Counted from the first letter of the stretch, positions 43,831 through 53,405 are shown. The stretch: DNA of 64,000 bases from UBA9659 sp965208605 (GCA_965208605.1 OZ242345.1:806001-870000), one strand, 5' to 3'. The notes: generated from the sequence alone by a model not told the origin. Translations and numbers: made by a program.

Positions 43831-44346
43831 TCAAGGGACAAGGTATTTGGGATTATGCCGATTGACCCAGCGCAAAACCGCTTGATGCAAGCCCCGCAAT
43901 TCTGCCTCGGTAGTTGCCCTGGGTAGGTAACCCCCGTCAATCAATATCTCACCGGCCCCCATGCGGAAGTCTCTGCCCGCAGATGACTGATCAAGGAAGG
44001 CCACCCAGGCCTCCCCAGTCAAACTCGCCACCTGGGCGCGCGGGAAGCAAGACAAGGCGACTCGCTTCAAGAGGTCTTGCAAGGCTTCCAGGTGCGCCTG
44101 ATGATCTTGATGCGTCTGCCATGTAGATAGCAGTGCGGCAAGTTCTGCTTTGGCTTCCCGCCGGTAACGACTCGCTCGCCAGCGATGCAGGAGCCCTAGC
44201 AGGCAGGCTCCCAGACCGATCAACAACAGCAGTGCCAGGAGCCACCAACCCGGCGCGGGCAAGCCTACTTCAATGGGTGGCGGCAGCTGTATGGCGCGCA
44301 GTTCAGACAGCTGGGCAGGTGCCGGTATTGAATCCTGGGTGCTCAT
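43831..44346 (-). CDS. DUF4381 membrane protein
   Basis: A 171-residue protein of the DUF4381 family found in Bat/MoxR operons. A single membrane helix (GWWLLALLLLIGLGACLLGLL, about residues 33-53) follows the conserved LRAIQLPPPIEVGLPAPGW. A cytoplasmic helical domain comes after, with RREAKAELAAL and CFPRAQVASLTGEAWVAFLDQ. The start overlaps the DUF58 stop as ATGA. Role unknown; it is proposed to help anchor the complex. Confidence 0.82.
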   Translation of the reverse strand: MSTQDSIPAPAQLSELRAIQLPPPIEVGLPAPGWWLLALLLLIGLGACLLGLLHRWRASRYRREAKAELAALLSTWQTHQDHQAHLEALQDLLKRVALSCFPRAQVASLTGEAWVAFLDQSSAGRDFRMGAGEILIDGGYLPRATTEAELRGLHQAVLRWVNRHNPKYLVP

Positions 44347-45386
44347 GCCTTGCCCGGCGGGGCTGCCCGCCCGGTCTGGGTTGCCCGCAATGCCAAGCCA
44401 TCCATCATGGGCAGGCCGGTTTGCAGGGCAAGTAAAGGGGCTCTTAATCGTTGAAACTCTGCCTGAATAAACTGGTATCCCTGCCTAAATTGAGCTTCAT
44501 AAGCCTCACGATGTTTGCGGCTGAACGTATTAATTCGCGCGCGCTGCTTGCCATCGGTAATGCTGTAGAGACCGGGAGCCGGCAGGGTCTGCTCCAGAGC
44601 ATCGCTGATATGAATACCAATGACTTCATTATGCCTTGCGAGGGGTTGGAGGTGGACACGGGCAGCTGGGCTGTAACGGGTAAAATCGCTAATGATAAAG
44701 ATGACGCTGCCGGGTCTGGATACTCGGCGGACATTGGCAAGCGCTTCGGTAAAATAATTTTCGGTAGGGTGGGTTGGTGCTGTTGAAGGCGCTTCAAGCG
44801 CATGATTAAAACTATGGATTTCATTGAGCAGTCGCAGTACGGCATGCTTGTTGCGGCCCGGACGAATCTCTCGATGGACCCTCTCTGAAAAAACAATACC
44901 GCCAATACGGTCGCCCCGCTCCAGCACTGCCCAGGCAAGCAGGGCCGCGGCTCGGGCGGCAAGCACCGACTTGAACATCATCCGGCTGCCGAAGTACATG
45001 GACGCCGATTGATCCACCAGGAGCAGTACCGGCCTTTCCCTTTCTTCCTGGAAAAGCTTGGTATGGGCGACTCCTGTCCGGGCGGTCACTCGCCAATCAA
45101 TGCTTCTGACATCATCACCGGGTTGATAGACACGCACCTCCGCAAAGTCTATGCCGCGCCCCCGAAACCGAGATGTCATCAGGCCTGCAAGGGGGTTTGC
45201 GGTCTGGTTATCAATCAAGCCCTCGAGTTCTCTTGCCGCCTGCTTAGCAGCATATCTGAGCCAGATCAAGTCGCGTATCCGGGTCCTGGCACCGCGGTAT
45301 TCGTCCAGTGCGGAAAGCTCATCTCGCCCCGTGTTTGAAGATGCTTGTGTATTCATTGATTGTGTATTCAATGCCCTTATACTCAA
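44343..45386 (-). CDS. DUF58 protein
   Basis: A DUF58 family protein usually encoded next to moxR and VWA genes. The family motif is GRGIDFAEVRVYQPGDDVRSIDW (residues about 75-97), followed by RPVLLLVDQSASM, a degenerate VWA-like fold with DxSxS. The frame opens with TTG at 45386; the ATG at 45356 is an alternative, and the two are separated by a 15-bp duplication (AATACACAA twice). It lies 17 bases after moxR. The predicted role is assembly with MoxR and BatA/B, but the substrate is unknown. Confidence 0.88.
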   Translation of the reverse strand: MSIRALNTQSMNTQASSNTGRDELSALDEYRGARTRIRDLIWLRYAAKQAARELEGLIDNQTANPLAGLMTSRFRGRGIDFAEVRVYQPGDDVRSIDWRVTARTGVAHTKLFQEERERPVLLLVDQSASMYFGSRMMFKSVLAARAAALLAWAVLERGDRIGGIVFSERVHREIRPGRNKHAVLRLLNEIHSFNHALEAPSTAPTHPTENYFTEALANVRRVSRPGSVIFIISDFTRYSPAARVHLQPLARHNEVIGIHISDALEQTLPAPGLYSITDGKQRARINTFSRKHREAYEAQFRQGYQFIQAEFQRLRAPLLALQTGLPMMDGLALRATQTGRAAPPGKA

Positions 45387-45403
45387 TTTATATGCTCGTT
45401 CTT

Positions 45404-46366
45404 TCAGGCAGTGGCAACTCTCTGCACCAGAATATTGAGTATCTGCTCAGCATCAACACCACTTGCTTCAGCTTCAAAACTCACAATAATCCGATGCCGG
45501 AAAACATCATGCAGCACCGCCTGCACATCATCAGGTGCCACAAAATCCTTACCGGCCAAATAGGCATTAGCCCGAGCGCAGATATCCAAAGCAATGGTAC
45601 CCCGGGGTGATGCGCCATAATCAATCCAGTTGGCAAGGTCTTCACCATAGACTTCCGGGTGCCGGGTGGCCATGGTCAGCTGCACGATATAGTCCTCAAC
45701 GACTGCTGCCATGTGCAGGTTCAACAGTTCTTGACGGATGGCAAAGATTGCCGCCTGGGGTACCCGGGGAGGGGGAGCTTCGTCGGCCTGGGTTTTCGCT
45801 TCATTGCGTACCAGTTGCAGAATGCGGCTTTCCGATGCGGCATCCGGGTAACCAATATTCACCTGCATCAGGAACCTATCTAGTTGCGCTTCTGGCAAGG
45901 GATAGGTGCCTTCCTGCTCAATGGGATTTTGGGTTGCCAGCACCAGAAACAAATCGGGCAGGGGAAAGGTTTGTCTGCCAAAACTCACCTGACGCTCGCC
46001 CATAGCCTCCAGTAATGCCGATTGCACCTTTGCTGGTGCCCGGTTGATCTCATCAGCAAGGATCAGGTTATGGAAGATGGGTCCCTGCTGAAATTCAAAA
46101 CTAGCCGTCTGGGCGCGATAAATTTCCGTACCGGTGATGTCCGAAGGGAGCAGGTCGGGCGTGAACTGCACCCGATGAAACTCACCTTCAACCCCCGTTG
46201 CCAGAGTCTTGATCGCTTTAGTCTTGGCAAGCCCCGGTGCCCCTTCCACCAGCAGATGACCATCTGCCAGCAACGCTATCAACAGCCGATTGACTAACCT
46301 TTCCTGACCAATAATTTTGCTTGATAGCCACTTTTCCAGTGCCATGATTTGAACGCGTTCTTGCAT
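45404..46366 (-). CDS. moxR: MoxR-family AAA+ ATPase
   Basis: A 320-residue MoxR ATPase, likely a chaperone for the VWA proteins encoded downstream. Walker A is GAPGLAKT (residues 42-49), Walker B is LILADEINRAP, and sensor and arginine-finger regions are typical (LATQNPIEQEGTYPLPEAQLDRFLMQV). The C-terminal lid domain has YGASPRGTIALDICARANAYLAGKDFV split over that region. It is the first gene of the Bat operon. The 101-bp gap to the divergent pyrD (46367-46467) must hold both promoters, but I see no clear match. Confidence 0.93.
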   Translation of the reverse strand: MQERVQIMALEKWLSSKIIGQERLVNRLLIALLADGHLLVEGAPGLAKTKAIKTLATGVEGEFHRVQFTPDLLPSDITGTEIYRAQTASFEFQQGPIFHNLILADEINRAPAKVQSALLEAMGERQVSFGRQTFPLPDLFLVLATQNPIEQEGTYPLPEAQLDRFLMQVNIGYPDAASESRILQLVRNEAKTQADEAPPPRVPQAAIFAIRQELLNLHMAAVVEDYIVQLTMATRHPEVYGEDLANWIDYGASPRGTIALDICARANAYLAGKDFVAPDDVQAVLHDVFRHRIIVSFEAEASGVDAEQILNILVQRVATA

Positions 46367-46467
46367 TGGGTTATAGTTCCCTATTCAGAGAGTTGATTGT
46401 TGCATCCCCTATAGACACTCGTGTCTAAATCAAGTTCAAGTGCATAGATGATGATACAAGGCTGGCT

Positions 46468-47622
46468 GTGAACTACAAAATAATCCGGGACCTTCTTTTT
46501 TTGCTACCGGCGGAAATGGCACATCAACTTGCCCTCCAGGCACTTGAATGGTCGGCAAGCTGGGCACCCGATACGCTCCGCAATGCCGCTGTGGATGCTG
46601 TGGAGGTCAATCCTGTGGGTGCCGGTCATGGTGGAACCAATGCTGCGGGTGCCAGTCATGCAGGAACCAGTCATGCAGGAACCAACCCTGTGGAAATCGA
46701 TGCGGTGAAGGTCATGGGCATCAGCTTCCCCAATCGGATAGGCACGGCTGCCGGGCTAGACAAGGATGCCCGGTGCATAGCGGGGTTAGCGGCACTTGGC
46801 TTCGGATTTTTGGAAGTGGGGACAGTGACACCCAAGCCACAGCCGGGCAATCTCAAACCAAGACTCTTCCGCCTGGAAAAAGAACAGGCATTGATCAATC
46901 GCATGGGGTTTAACAATGCGGGGCTGAACGCCATGCTGAGCAGCATCAAGCGGACTCGTATCAAATCCACGCATACTAAACCCGTGCTGGGCATCAACAT
47001 CGGTAAAAACCTGGATACACCAATAGAAGCTGCCTTGGATGATTACTGCACCTGTCTTCAAGAAGTCTATCCGCTTGCCTCTTATATCGCGGTCAACATT
47101 TCCTCACCCAACACGACCGGACTCAGAAGTTTGCAACTGGGTGAGAAACTGCCCGGATTCCTGGCGGGCTTGAAGGAAGAGCATCAAACCCAGATGGCAA
47201 GGCACAACCGAAAAGCCCCCCTGGTGGTCAAAATAGACCCTGATTTGACGGACGAAGAAATCGGGCAGCTGTGCCAACAACTCATTGAGTTTGAGATAGA
47301 TGGCGTGATTGTCAGTAACACCACGGTGGACCGGGAGTTGCTGGCTTCTGGCAGTAGCAATCGTTATGCTCTGGAATGTGGTGGCCTGAGCGGTGCACCC
47401 CTAGGGTCCAAAGCCAACCATGCCCTCAAAATCACCGCCCAGGAAGTCAAAGGCAAGATGGCAATTATTGGCGTCGGCGGGGTCATGTCGGGCGCGGCGG
47501 CAGCGGAAAAAATTCGCCTCGGGGCGGACCTGGTACAGCTCTACACCGGATTGATTTACCAAGGACCACAACTCATTCAAGATGCCATCACCGCCATACG
47601 GAGAATCAATTCTCTAGGCTAA
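46468..47622 (+). CDS. pyrD: Dihydroorotate dehydrogenase (quinone), class 2
   Basis: Membrane-associated class 2 enzyme that oxidises dihydroorotate to orotate with quinone. The N-terminal helix pair (DLLFLLPAEMAHQLALQALEW) is the quinone-tunnel module. The FMN-binding core has GTAAGLDKDA, LEVGTVTPKPQPGN, the NRMGFNNAG motif and the catalytic Ser in VNISSPNTTGLR. The C-terminus has GGLSGAPL, IGVGGVMSG and LVQLYTGLIYQGP. The start is GTG at 46468. Residues about 45-75 form an insert (GHGGTNAAGASHAGTSHAGT) coded by short tandem repeats, absent from typical enzymes of about 335-345 residues. Confidence 0.95.
   Translation: MNYKIIRDLLFLLPAEMAHQLALQALEWSASWAPDTLRNAAVDAVEVNPVGAGHGGTNAAGASHAGTSHAGTNPVEIDAVKVMGISFPNRIGTAAGLDKDARCIAGLAALGFGFLEVGTVTPKPQPGNLKPRLFRLEKEQALINRMGFNNAGLNAMLSSIKRTRIKSTHTKPVLGINIGKNLDTPIEAALDDYCTCLQEVYPLASYIAVNISSPNTTGLRSLQLGEKLPGFLAGLKEEHQTQMARHNRKAPLVVKIDPDLTDEEIGQLCQQLIEFEIDGVIVSNTTVDRELLASGSSNRYALECGGLSGAPLGSKANHALKITAQEVKGKMAIIGVGGVMSGAAAAEKIRLGADLVQLYTGLIYQGPQLIQDAITAIRRINSLG
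46654..46683 (+). repeat. 15-bp x2 tandem duplication within pyrD
   Basis: AGTCATGCAGGAACC is present twice in succession, with degenerate relatives over about 46615-46692. It adds residues between the quinone-tunnel helices and the FMN barrel without breaking the frame. Confidence 0.9.
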
Positions 47623-47672
47623 CCAACCACCACAACTAGAAGGCGTAATCCAAAGCGCCATAAGGATCTCCT

Positions 47673-48965
47673 ATGAAAAAAGTAATAACTGCTGTGTTCT
47701 GCATGATGTTTTTTGCCATCTCCCCTGCTTTTGCAGATGCCCTCAATGGTGCAAATACCTCCTGGGTCCTGACCTCTACTGCGCTGGTCTTGTTTATGAC
47801 CATTCCCGGTTTGTCTTTGTTTTACGCCGGGCTAGTAAGAGTCAAAAATGTGCTCAGTGTCCTCATGCAATGCTTTGCCATCACCTGCGTGGTGTCCATC
47901 CTCTGGTTCATCCTAGGCTACTCACTGGCTTTTTCTGAAGGCAACCTATTCATCGGGGGCTTTTCCAATGTCTTTATGGCGAACATTCAAGAAGACAGCA
48001 TGGTCGGCGATATTCCAGAAAGTGTCTTCTCCATGTTCCAACTCACCTTCGCCATCATTACGCCCGCGCTCATCGTCGGTGCCTTTGCGGAGCGCATGCG
48101 CTTCTCCTCCATGCTGTTATTTTCCGGCATCTGGTTGATCCTTGTTTATGCACCTATTACCCACTGGATCTGGGGTGGTGGCTGGCTCAGTGAACTGGGA
48201 CTGATGGATTTTGCGGGCGGTGCCGTGGTGCACACTACCGCCGGGGTCGCCGCACTAATCGCTGCCCTGGTCATGGGGGCACGCATGGGTTTCCCGAAGA
48301 CGCCCATACCACCACACAACCTCACCATGTGCATGACCGGTGCGGGGATGCTCTGGGTGGGTTGGTTTGGCTTCAATGCGGGTAGCGCCCTCGCCGCCAA
48401 CGGTGACGCTGGTATGGCAATGCTAGTCACTCATCTCTCGGCTGCCGCGGGCGCCTTCACCTGGATGTGTATTGAATGGGTCAAATACGGTAAGCCGAGT
48501 GCTCTAGGTGCGGTAACGGGTATGGTTGCGGGGCTCGGCACCATCACCCCGGCGTCTGGATTTGTCGGCCCTGCTGGCGGGCTGGTGATTGGCATCATGG
48601 CCGGTGTTGCATGCTTCCATGCGACCCTGTTTTTGAAGCAGAAACTGGGCCTGGATGATTCTCTGGATGTCTTCCCGGTGCATGGTGTGGGCGGTGTTCT
48701 GGGTATTATGCTCACCGGTGTATTTGCCAGTGCCAGTCTGGGCATTTTTAGTGGTCAGGGTTACGCCCCAGGTATGGCGATGGATGCTCAACTGGGTGTT
48801 CAGGCAATGGGTATACTTGCCGTTATCGCCTACACGGGCATTGTCACTGTTATTATATTAAAACTGATTGACCTGAGTATCGGGCTGAGGGTGTCCGAAG
48901 AAAATGAACGTCAAGGGCTGGATATCAATCAGCACAATGAGCGCGGCTATGACTTTAACGACTAG
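47673..48965 (+). CDS. amtB: Ammonium transporter
   Basis: An AmtB-family ammonium channel of the inner membrane. A signal peptide ends near SPAFADA (residue about 22). The NTSWVLTSTALVLFMTIPGLSLFYAGLVR block is the family opening. The pore histidines are visible in APITHWIWGGGWL and FPVHGVGGVLG, and DFAGGAVVHTTAGVAAL follows the first. Eleven membrane helices are expected. The ribosome-binding site is AAGGATCTCCTATG. A glnK gene is often found with amtB but is absent here. The short stretch after the stop (48966-49008) holds AACGGCTAGGGCTC in tandem. Confidence 0.95.
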   Translation: MKKVITAVFCMMFFAISPAFADALNGANTSWVLTSTALVLFMTIPGLSLFYAGLVRVKNVLSVLMQCFAITCVVSILWFILGYSLAFSEGNLFIGGFSNVFMANIQEDSMVGDIPESVFSMFQLTFAIITPALIVGAFAERMRFSSMLLFSGIWLILVYAPITHWIWGGGWLSELGLMDFAGGAVVHTTAGVAALIAALVMGARMGFPKTPIPPHNLTMCMTGAGMLWVGWFGFNAGSALAANGDAGMAMLVTHLSAAAGAFTWMCIEWVKYGKPSALGAVTGMVAGLGTITPASGFVGPAGGLVIGIMAGVACFHATLFLKQKLGLDDSLDVFPVHGVGGVLGIMLTGVFASASLGIFSGQGYAPGMAMDAQLGVQAMGILAVIAYTGIVTVIILKLIDLSIGLRVSEENERQGLDINQHNERGYDFND

Positions 48966-49008
48966 GATTTCAACGGCTAGGGCTCAACGGCTAGGGCTCA
49001 GACCAGAC

Positions 49009-50046
49009 TTATCGATTCGAGCGGCGATTCGAGCGGCGAGTCGGGCGGCGAAGCGATAGGGTAACGAAATGACGCATCAGGTCGGGGAATCCCATGCCGT
49101 ACCCCTGGGCACCTTCTGGATACAAACTCGTCGGGGTCATGCCGGGCATGGTGTTGACTTCCAATAGATAGATGTCCGTGTCAGTGACGATAAAATCTGC
49201 CCGAGAAAGATCCCTACACCCCAGTGCCTGATGCGCTTCAATGGCAATCCGCTGTAGGTGTTGGGTCTGTGAGTCGGGCAGGTCCGCCGGCATCAGATGT
49301 TTACTCAGCCCCTTGGTGTAACGATGCTGATAATCGTACCAGGTGTTTGCCGGGGTGATGATTTCAATCACTGGAAAGGCCTCTAGGCCACAGCCCTCTA
49401 CGCCATGCTCACCTACGCCATGCTCACCTACGTCATAGTCACCTACAGCAGGGGGGGTATCAATCACTCCCACGGTGATTTCCTTGCCCTTGAGCTTCTC
49501 TTCAACTAGCACTCGGTCATCAAATTGGAAACCCAGCTCAATCCCAGCACGCAGTTGGCTCGGCTCATGCACCATGCTGATGCCCAGGGCGCTACCCTGG
49601 CGGGCGGGTTTGAGCACCACTTGACGGTCTGGCAGGACCCTATGCACCTCGGCAATAGCCTCTTCAATAGTCATCTGGTCACGGGTCAGGACACACTGCT
49701 CAGCCAGCGGGAGGTCAGCATCACGAAAGATATGCTTCGCGACAATTTTATCCAGGGCACAGGCACTGGCATGCACGCCACTACCGACATAGTTGTAATG
49801 TAAAATTTCCAGAAACCCTTGCACCGTGCCATCTTCCCCGGGGTAGCCGTGCAAAATAGGGAAGACCAGATCCGGTGCAAAACTCGCCAGGGACGCCGCG
49901 ACCTGAGCATCAAGTTCAATATTTTCTACCTGAGTATAATTGACCTGGAGGGCATCAATGACGCTCGCCGCACTACTGCGGGACACCGCTGCTTCGGTAG
50001 ATTCGCCACCACTAATCACTGCAATTCGGGGTTCTTGGTTGCTCAT
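49009..50046 (-). CDS. ddl: D-alanine--D-alanine ligase
   Basis: ATP-grasp ligase that makes the D-Ala-D-Ala dipeptide of peptidoglycan. Motifs: ISGGESTEAAVS at the N-terminus, LHGYPGEDGTVQG, GSGVHASACALDK, LKPARQGSALGIS, the lid Tyr in WYDYQHRY, and the metal site LLEVNTMPGMTPTSL. An insert with GEHGVGEHGV (residues about 205-215) comes from three tandem 15-bp units (49398-49442), and the C-terminus ends in a RRSNRRSNR repeat. The stop of the upstream ThDP gene is 36 bases away and both read leftward, so they may be cotranscribed. Confidence 0.9.
   Translation of the reverse strand: MSNQEPRIAVISGGESTEAAVSRSSAASVIDALQVNYTQVENIELDAQVAASLASFAPDLVFPILHGYPGEDGTVQGFLEILHYNYVGSGVHASACALDKIVAKHIFRDADLPLAEQCVLTRDQMTIEEAIAEVHRVLPDRQVVLKPARQGSALGISMVHEPSQLRAGIELGFQFDDRVLVEEKLKGKEITVGVIDTPPAVGDYDVGEHGVGEHGVEGCGLEAFPVIEIITPANTWYDYQHRYTKGLSKHLMPADLPDSQTQHLQRIAIEAHQALGCRDLSRADFIVTDTDIYLLEVNTMPGMTPTSLYPEGAQGYGMGFPDLMRHFVTLSLRRPTRRSNRRSNR
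49398..49442 (-). repeat. 15-bp x3 tandem repeat within ddl
   Basis: Three units of CTACGCCATGCTCAC (plus-strand reading; the third diverges at two or three bases) code for VGEHG-type repeats in the ligase. Frame is kept. Confidence 0.9.
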
Positions 50047-50082
50047 GCTGGTTTACTCAACGCCGTCATTCTCGCTGAAACC

Positions 50083-51666
50083 CTAGGGCATGCTCGGCAT
50101 GGCATCCAGAATCACCTCAATAAGGTAGGGCCCGGGCTCACGCATTGCCCGTTCAAAAAACTGATTAAAATCATTGCCGCTCTCTGCGCTATCCGCCCGA
50201 ACACCCATCCCCTTTGCCAGCTCCACAAAGTCCAGGTTGGGATTACCCAGATCCAACATGTCTAGAGTCCTCTTGTTCATGGTCTGAGCACCCACTCTTG
50301 CCAGCTCAATCTGCAGGATCTGATATTTTCGATTAGCGAAGATCACCACACAAATATCAAGCGCATCTCGTGCCATGGTCCAGAGGGCTTGGATGGTGTA
50401 CATGGCACCGCCGTCACCCTGCAAGCAGACTGTCTTCCGGTCGGGGCAGGCAACCGCCGCACCTATGGCGGTGGGGAGACCATAACCAATTGAACCGCCA
50501 GTCAAGGATAACCAGTCATGGGCGCGGGCCTGCTCGCTCAAGGGATACACCATAAACCCGGCGGTGGCACTCTCATCCACGACTATGGCGTTACCAGGCA
50601 GGTGTGCCGTAAACGCCTGTGCCACACTCTCCGGGGACAGCACCGATGACAACTGAGCAGCAGCCTGAGCAGCTGTCATGCCCGCCGACTTATTTTTGCG
50701 CGGCGACATGCCATGCGCATCAACCGCATCGACAAGTTTTGACAGCGCATCTTCAGCATCCTCGGAGACGCTTGCCAAAGAATGAATGGCACAACCCGGC
50801 GGATAAAACTCACTCTCTTTTCCTGGATATGCAAAAAAGCCCACGGGTGCTTTCGTACCCACCGTAATCAGTTGCCGGGCATCCTTAATTTGTTCGGTGG
50901 CTTGTTCCGCAAAATAAGCAAGCCGTTCAAGCTGACACCGCCCCTCCCCTCTTGGCAGACGGGAGGAAAATGTATCGCAAAATATCCGTGCGCCGGTCTT
51001 CTGCGCAATCTGGTCAGCCAGATTAAGCGACTTTTCTGTGAGTGCCATACCCGACATGAGGAGCACCGTGGTCTGGTCATTCTCTACACACTGCGCGACC
51101 TGCAGCACCCGCTCGTCGGGCACCTGGGGAGTGGCTGGCAGGTCGCGCCCAGGTTCTGGGGCAACTGATTCATCCCAGGCGCAGTCCGCGGGGATGATGA
51201 GGGTCGCCACCTGCCCCGGTTTTACCTGAGCTGCCTGAACCGCATCGACGGCATCGGCGGGTAAGGCAGCTGCATCCTGGACGCTCCTTACCCAGTGGGA
51301 CACCGGCTCCGCCAAACCGATAATGTCCGAGGTCAGGGGTGCATCGTATTTTTTGTGGTAGGTCGCATGGTCTCCAATCAAGTTGACGACCGGGGAATTC
51401 GCCTTGAGCGCATTGTGCAAATTGGCAGAACCATTGGATAGCCCCGGTCCCAGATGCAGCAGGGTACAAGCGGGCTTGTCGGCCATCCTGCCATAGCCGT
51501 CTGCCGCGCCGGTGCATACCCCTTCAAACAGACCCAGATAGGCTCGCATGCCCTGGGTCTTACCCATAGCGGCTACCAGATGCATCTCTGATGTCCCCGG
51601 ATTGGTAAAACACACTTCAACACCGTTGTTAATCAGGGTCTTTAATAAACTCTCAGCACCATTCAT
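50083..51666 (-). CDS. ThDP-dependent acetolactate synthase-like enzyme
   Basis: A 527-residue ThDP enzyme related to acetolactate synthase large subunits and benzoylformate decarboxylase. I take the ATG at 51666 with GGAG eight bases upstream; the longer frame to 51780 is not supported. The N-terminal Glu region (FEGVCTGAADGYGRMADKPA) and the ThDP motif QGDGGAMYTIQALWTMARDAL...FANRKY are clear. The FAD-type middle segment of true acetolactate synthases is less evident, so another 2-keto acid decarboxylase is possible. No small subunit follows. It sits between a glutamine amidotransferase gene and ddl on the same strand; a shared pathway is not obvious. Confidence 0.85.
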   Translation of the reverse strand: MNGAESLLKTLINNGVEVCFTNPGTSEMHLVAAMGKTQGMRAYLGLFEGVCTGAADGYGRMADKPACTLLHLGPGLSNGSANLHNALKANSPVVNLIGDHATYHKKYDAPLTSDIIGLAEPVSHWVRSVQDAAALPADAVDAVQAAQVKPGQVATLIIPADCAWDESVAPEPGRDLPATPQVPDERVLQVAQCVENDQTTVLLMSGMALTEKSLNLADQIAQKTGARIFCDTFSSRLPRGEGRCQLERLAYFAEQATEQIKDARQLITVGTKAPVGFFAYPGKESEFYPPGCAIHSLASVSEDAEDALSKLVDAVDAHGMSPRKNKSAGMTAAQAAAQLSSVLSPESVAQAFTAHLPGNAIVVDESATAGFMVYPLSEQARAHDWLSLTGGSIGYGLPTAIGAAVACPDRKTVCLQGDGGAMYTIQALWTMARDALDICVVIFANRKYQILQIELARVGAQTMNKRTLDMLDLGNPNLDFVELAKGMGVRADSAESGNDFNQFFERAMREPGPYLIEVILDAMPSMP

Positions 51667-51706
51667 TGTTGTGACTCCATTAGATGACTGCAATAGATGA
51701 ATTGAA

Positions 51707-52453
51707 TTAGTCTTGGTATTGATGACGTGCTTGTAGGAACCGCAAAATCCAGCGGGCGACTCTGGCATGCGATAAAGCACCCGCCAAGGACGCCTTGCCC
51801 GCTTGGTAAGTTTCCTGCCCCAGAATAGCTTCCCGATAATCCATTAAGTAGCTGGCATAATCCCGATTAAATTCCGGGTGCCCCTGCATCGCCAGAATAT
51901 GCTCACCCAAGCAAAACATACTCATGGGACAGAAGTCACTGCTGGCAATCAACTCCGCTCCCTCGGGGAGTGCAAGGACCTGGTCCCGATGGGAGACAAT
52001 CAAGGAATAGTCCTCATCGTCCGCTTCCATAAACCAGGTGCGCCGCACAATCTTGCTCTGGTGAATCCCGACCCCCCAACCGACCTCGGCGGCGGCAACT
52101 CGCCCGCCCATACACTGGGCAATCAACTGATGCCCGAAGCAGATGCCCACGAGCTTGGCTCGCGCTGCATCCAGCACCTGGAGGTAAGCACCTAGCTCCT
52201 GGACCCAGGGTTCGTCGTCATAGACGCTTTTTCTACTCCCGGTAATCACATAGCCGGCACACTCATCCACTCGGGCCGGATACTGACCCTGCTCAACATC
52301 ATAGGTAGTGAAACTCAGCGCAATATCAAGTTGCTTCGCCGCCCGGCGCAGTAGGGCTTCAAGCATGGCAGGATAGTCGCCCAGCTGGGCAAGCATCTCT
52401 GGCATGACCGAATCGGCTTTGAGAATGCCCAGCTTCATCAGCGGTGTTTTCAT
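51707..52453 (-). CDS. Class I glutamine amidotransferase (GMP synthase-like)
   Basis: A standalone class I glutamine amidotransferase of about 248 residues. The nucleophile is in GICFGHQLIAQCMGG, and the His-Glu pair in AMQGHPEFNRDY, matching the catalytic triad. Homologues hydrolyse glutamine or gamma-glutamyl compounds. I choose the ATG at 52453 (KTPLMKLGILKAD); a start at 52438 is also possible, and the longer frame to 52591 lies inside the cnoX gene. It is 35 bases downstream of cnoX and 40 bases upstream of the ThDP enzyme. The partner synthase is not apparent. Confidence 0.86.
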   Translation of the reverse strand: MKTPLMKLGILKADSVMPEMLAQLGDYPAMLEALLRRAAKQLDIALSFTTYDVEQGQYPARVDECAGYVITGSRKSVYDDEPWVQELGAYLQVLDAARAKLVGICFGHQLIAQCMGGRVAAAEVGWGVGIHQSKIVRRTWFMEADDEDYSLIVSHRDQVLALPEGAELIASSDFCPMSMFCLGEHILAMQGHPEFNRDYASYLMDYREAILGQETYQAGKASLAGALSHARVARWILRFLQARHQYQD

Positions 52454-52487
52454 AAGGGTTGCAATGAGGCGGCGGGGCGAGGTTGAT

Positions 52488-53405
52488 CTAGTGCAGGAAG
52501 GAGAACATTTTGCGGCGATAAGCAGTGGCGAGTTCGGCACCCCTACCCAGCATATCAAACACCTTGAGCATGGTTTTCCTTGCCTTTTCATCTTCCCAGA
52601 GCCGGTCCTGTTTCAGCATGTTGAGCAGTGTTTCCAGCGCCGGTTCAATCCTGCCATCAACTATCAGCCGTATCGCCAGTTGATACTCTAATTCTAAACG
52701 CGGTGCTAAACGCGCTTCCAAACGCGCTGGAGAAGCCCCTTGCTCCTTCTCATCAGCCATGTCATCAATAGCGGCTATCTTTGCTTCCAGTTCGGAGGCA
52801 GTCGCTATAGTTTCTGCTTCGTCAATAAAAGCCAGGCGATTTCTCGGCTTATTGATGCCCTCGCTATCGGCTGGCAGGGCTGTCAAAATTTTGCGTGCTT
52901 CGTCCAGTTGATTTTCCTGAATGAGCAGGTCGCTCAACTCCGCATGCAGTCCGTAATTTTTAGGTTCTTCGGCAATCACCGCTTGCAGCATGCTGATCGC
53001 CTGGGGGCGGTCACCCTGGGCAAGCAACTGGTCAATTTCCTCACGGATCCGCTCCATAGGGCTGAGCGTGAGTTGCTCAAGAGTGTTGCGTAACTGGGGT
53101 TCATTGAGCTCTCCCGCCTGCTCCAGGGCTATCTGCCCCTGGGAAATAAGCTTGATAGTCGGTAACTGGCGGACGCCAAGCTGCTGAACAAGTTGGGGAT
53201 TTTCCTGAATGTTTACCCGGGCGAGGATAAATTTACCCTGGAACTCCGCAACAAGCCGGCTCAGGAGGCCACTTGCCGCAACAGATTCCTGGGCAGCTTC
53301 CGCATAGAATTCAAGCAGCACGGGTATCTGCTGGGACTTTTCGACGACTTCAGACGGGAAATTCTGAACGTTGATTTCTATGCTATGGGCACTGGTATTC
53401 ATCAT
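52488..53405 (-). CDS. cnoX: Thioredoxin-fold TPR protein CnoX (YbbN)
   Basis: A thioredoxin-fold protein with C-terminal TPR-like repeats, the CnoX/YbbN family, which protects chaperone clients under oxidative stress. The N-terminal fold has IPVLLEFYAEAAQES at the position of the CxxC active site, with no Cys, and IKLISQG-L after the cis-Pro (VRQLPTIKL). The tetratricopeptide part covers residues about 120-305 (LLAQGDRPQAISMLQAVIAEEP, AELSDLLIQENQLDEARKIL). Family members often keep one Cys or none. Length 305 is typical. The LEARLAPRLELE segment carries a short duplication. Confidence 0.88.
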   Translation of the reverse strand: MMNTSAHSIEINVQNFPSEVVEKSQQIPVLLEFYAEAAQESVAASGLLSRLVAEFQGKFILARVNIQENPQLVQQLGVRQLPTIKLISQGQIALEQAGELNEPQLRNTLEQLTLSPMERIREEIDQLLAQGDRPQAISMLQAVIAEEPKNYGLHAELSDLLIQENQLDEARKILTALPADSEGINKPRNRLAFIDEAETIATASELEAKIAAIDDMADEKEQGASPARLEARLAPRLELEYQLAIRLIVDGRIEPALETLLNMLKQDRLWEDEKARKTMLKVFDMLGRGAELATAYRRKMFSFLH

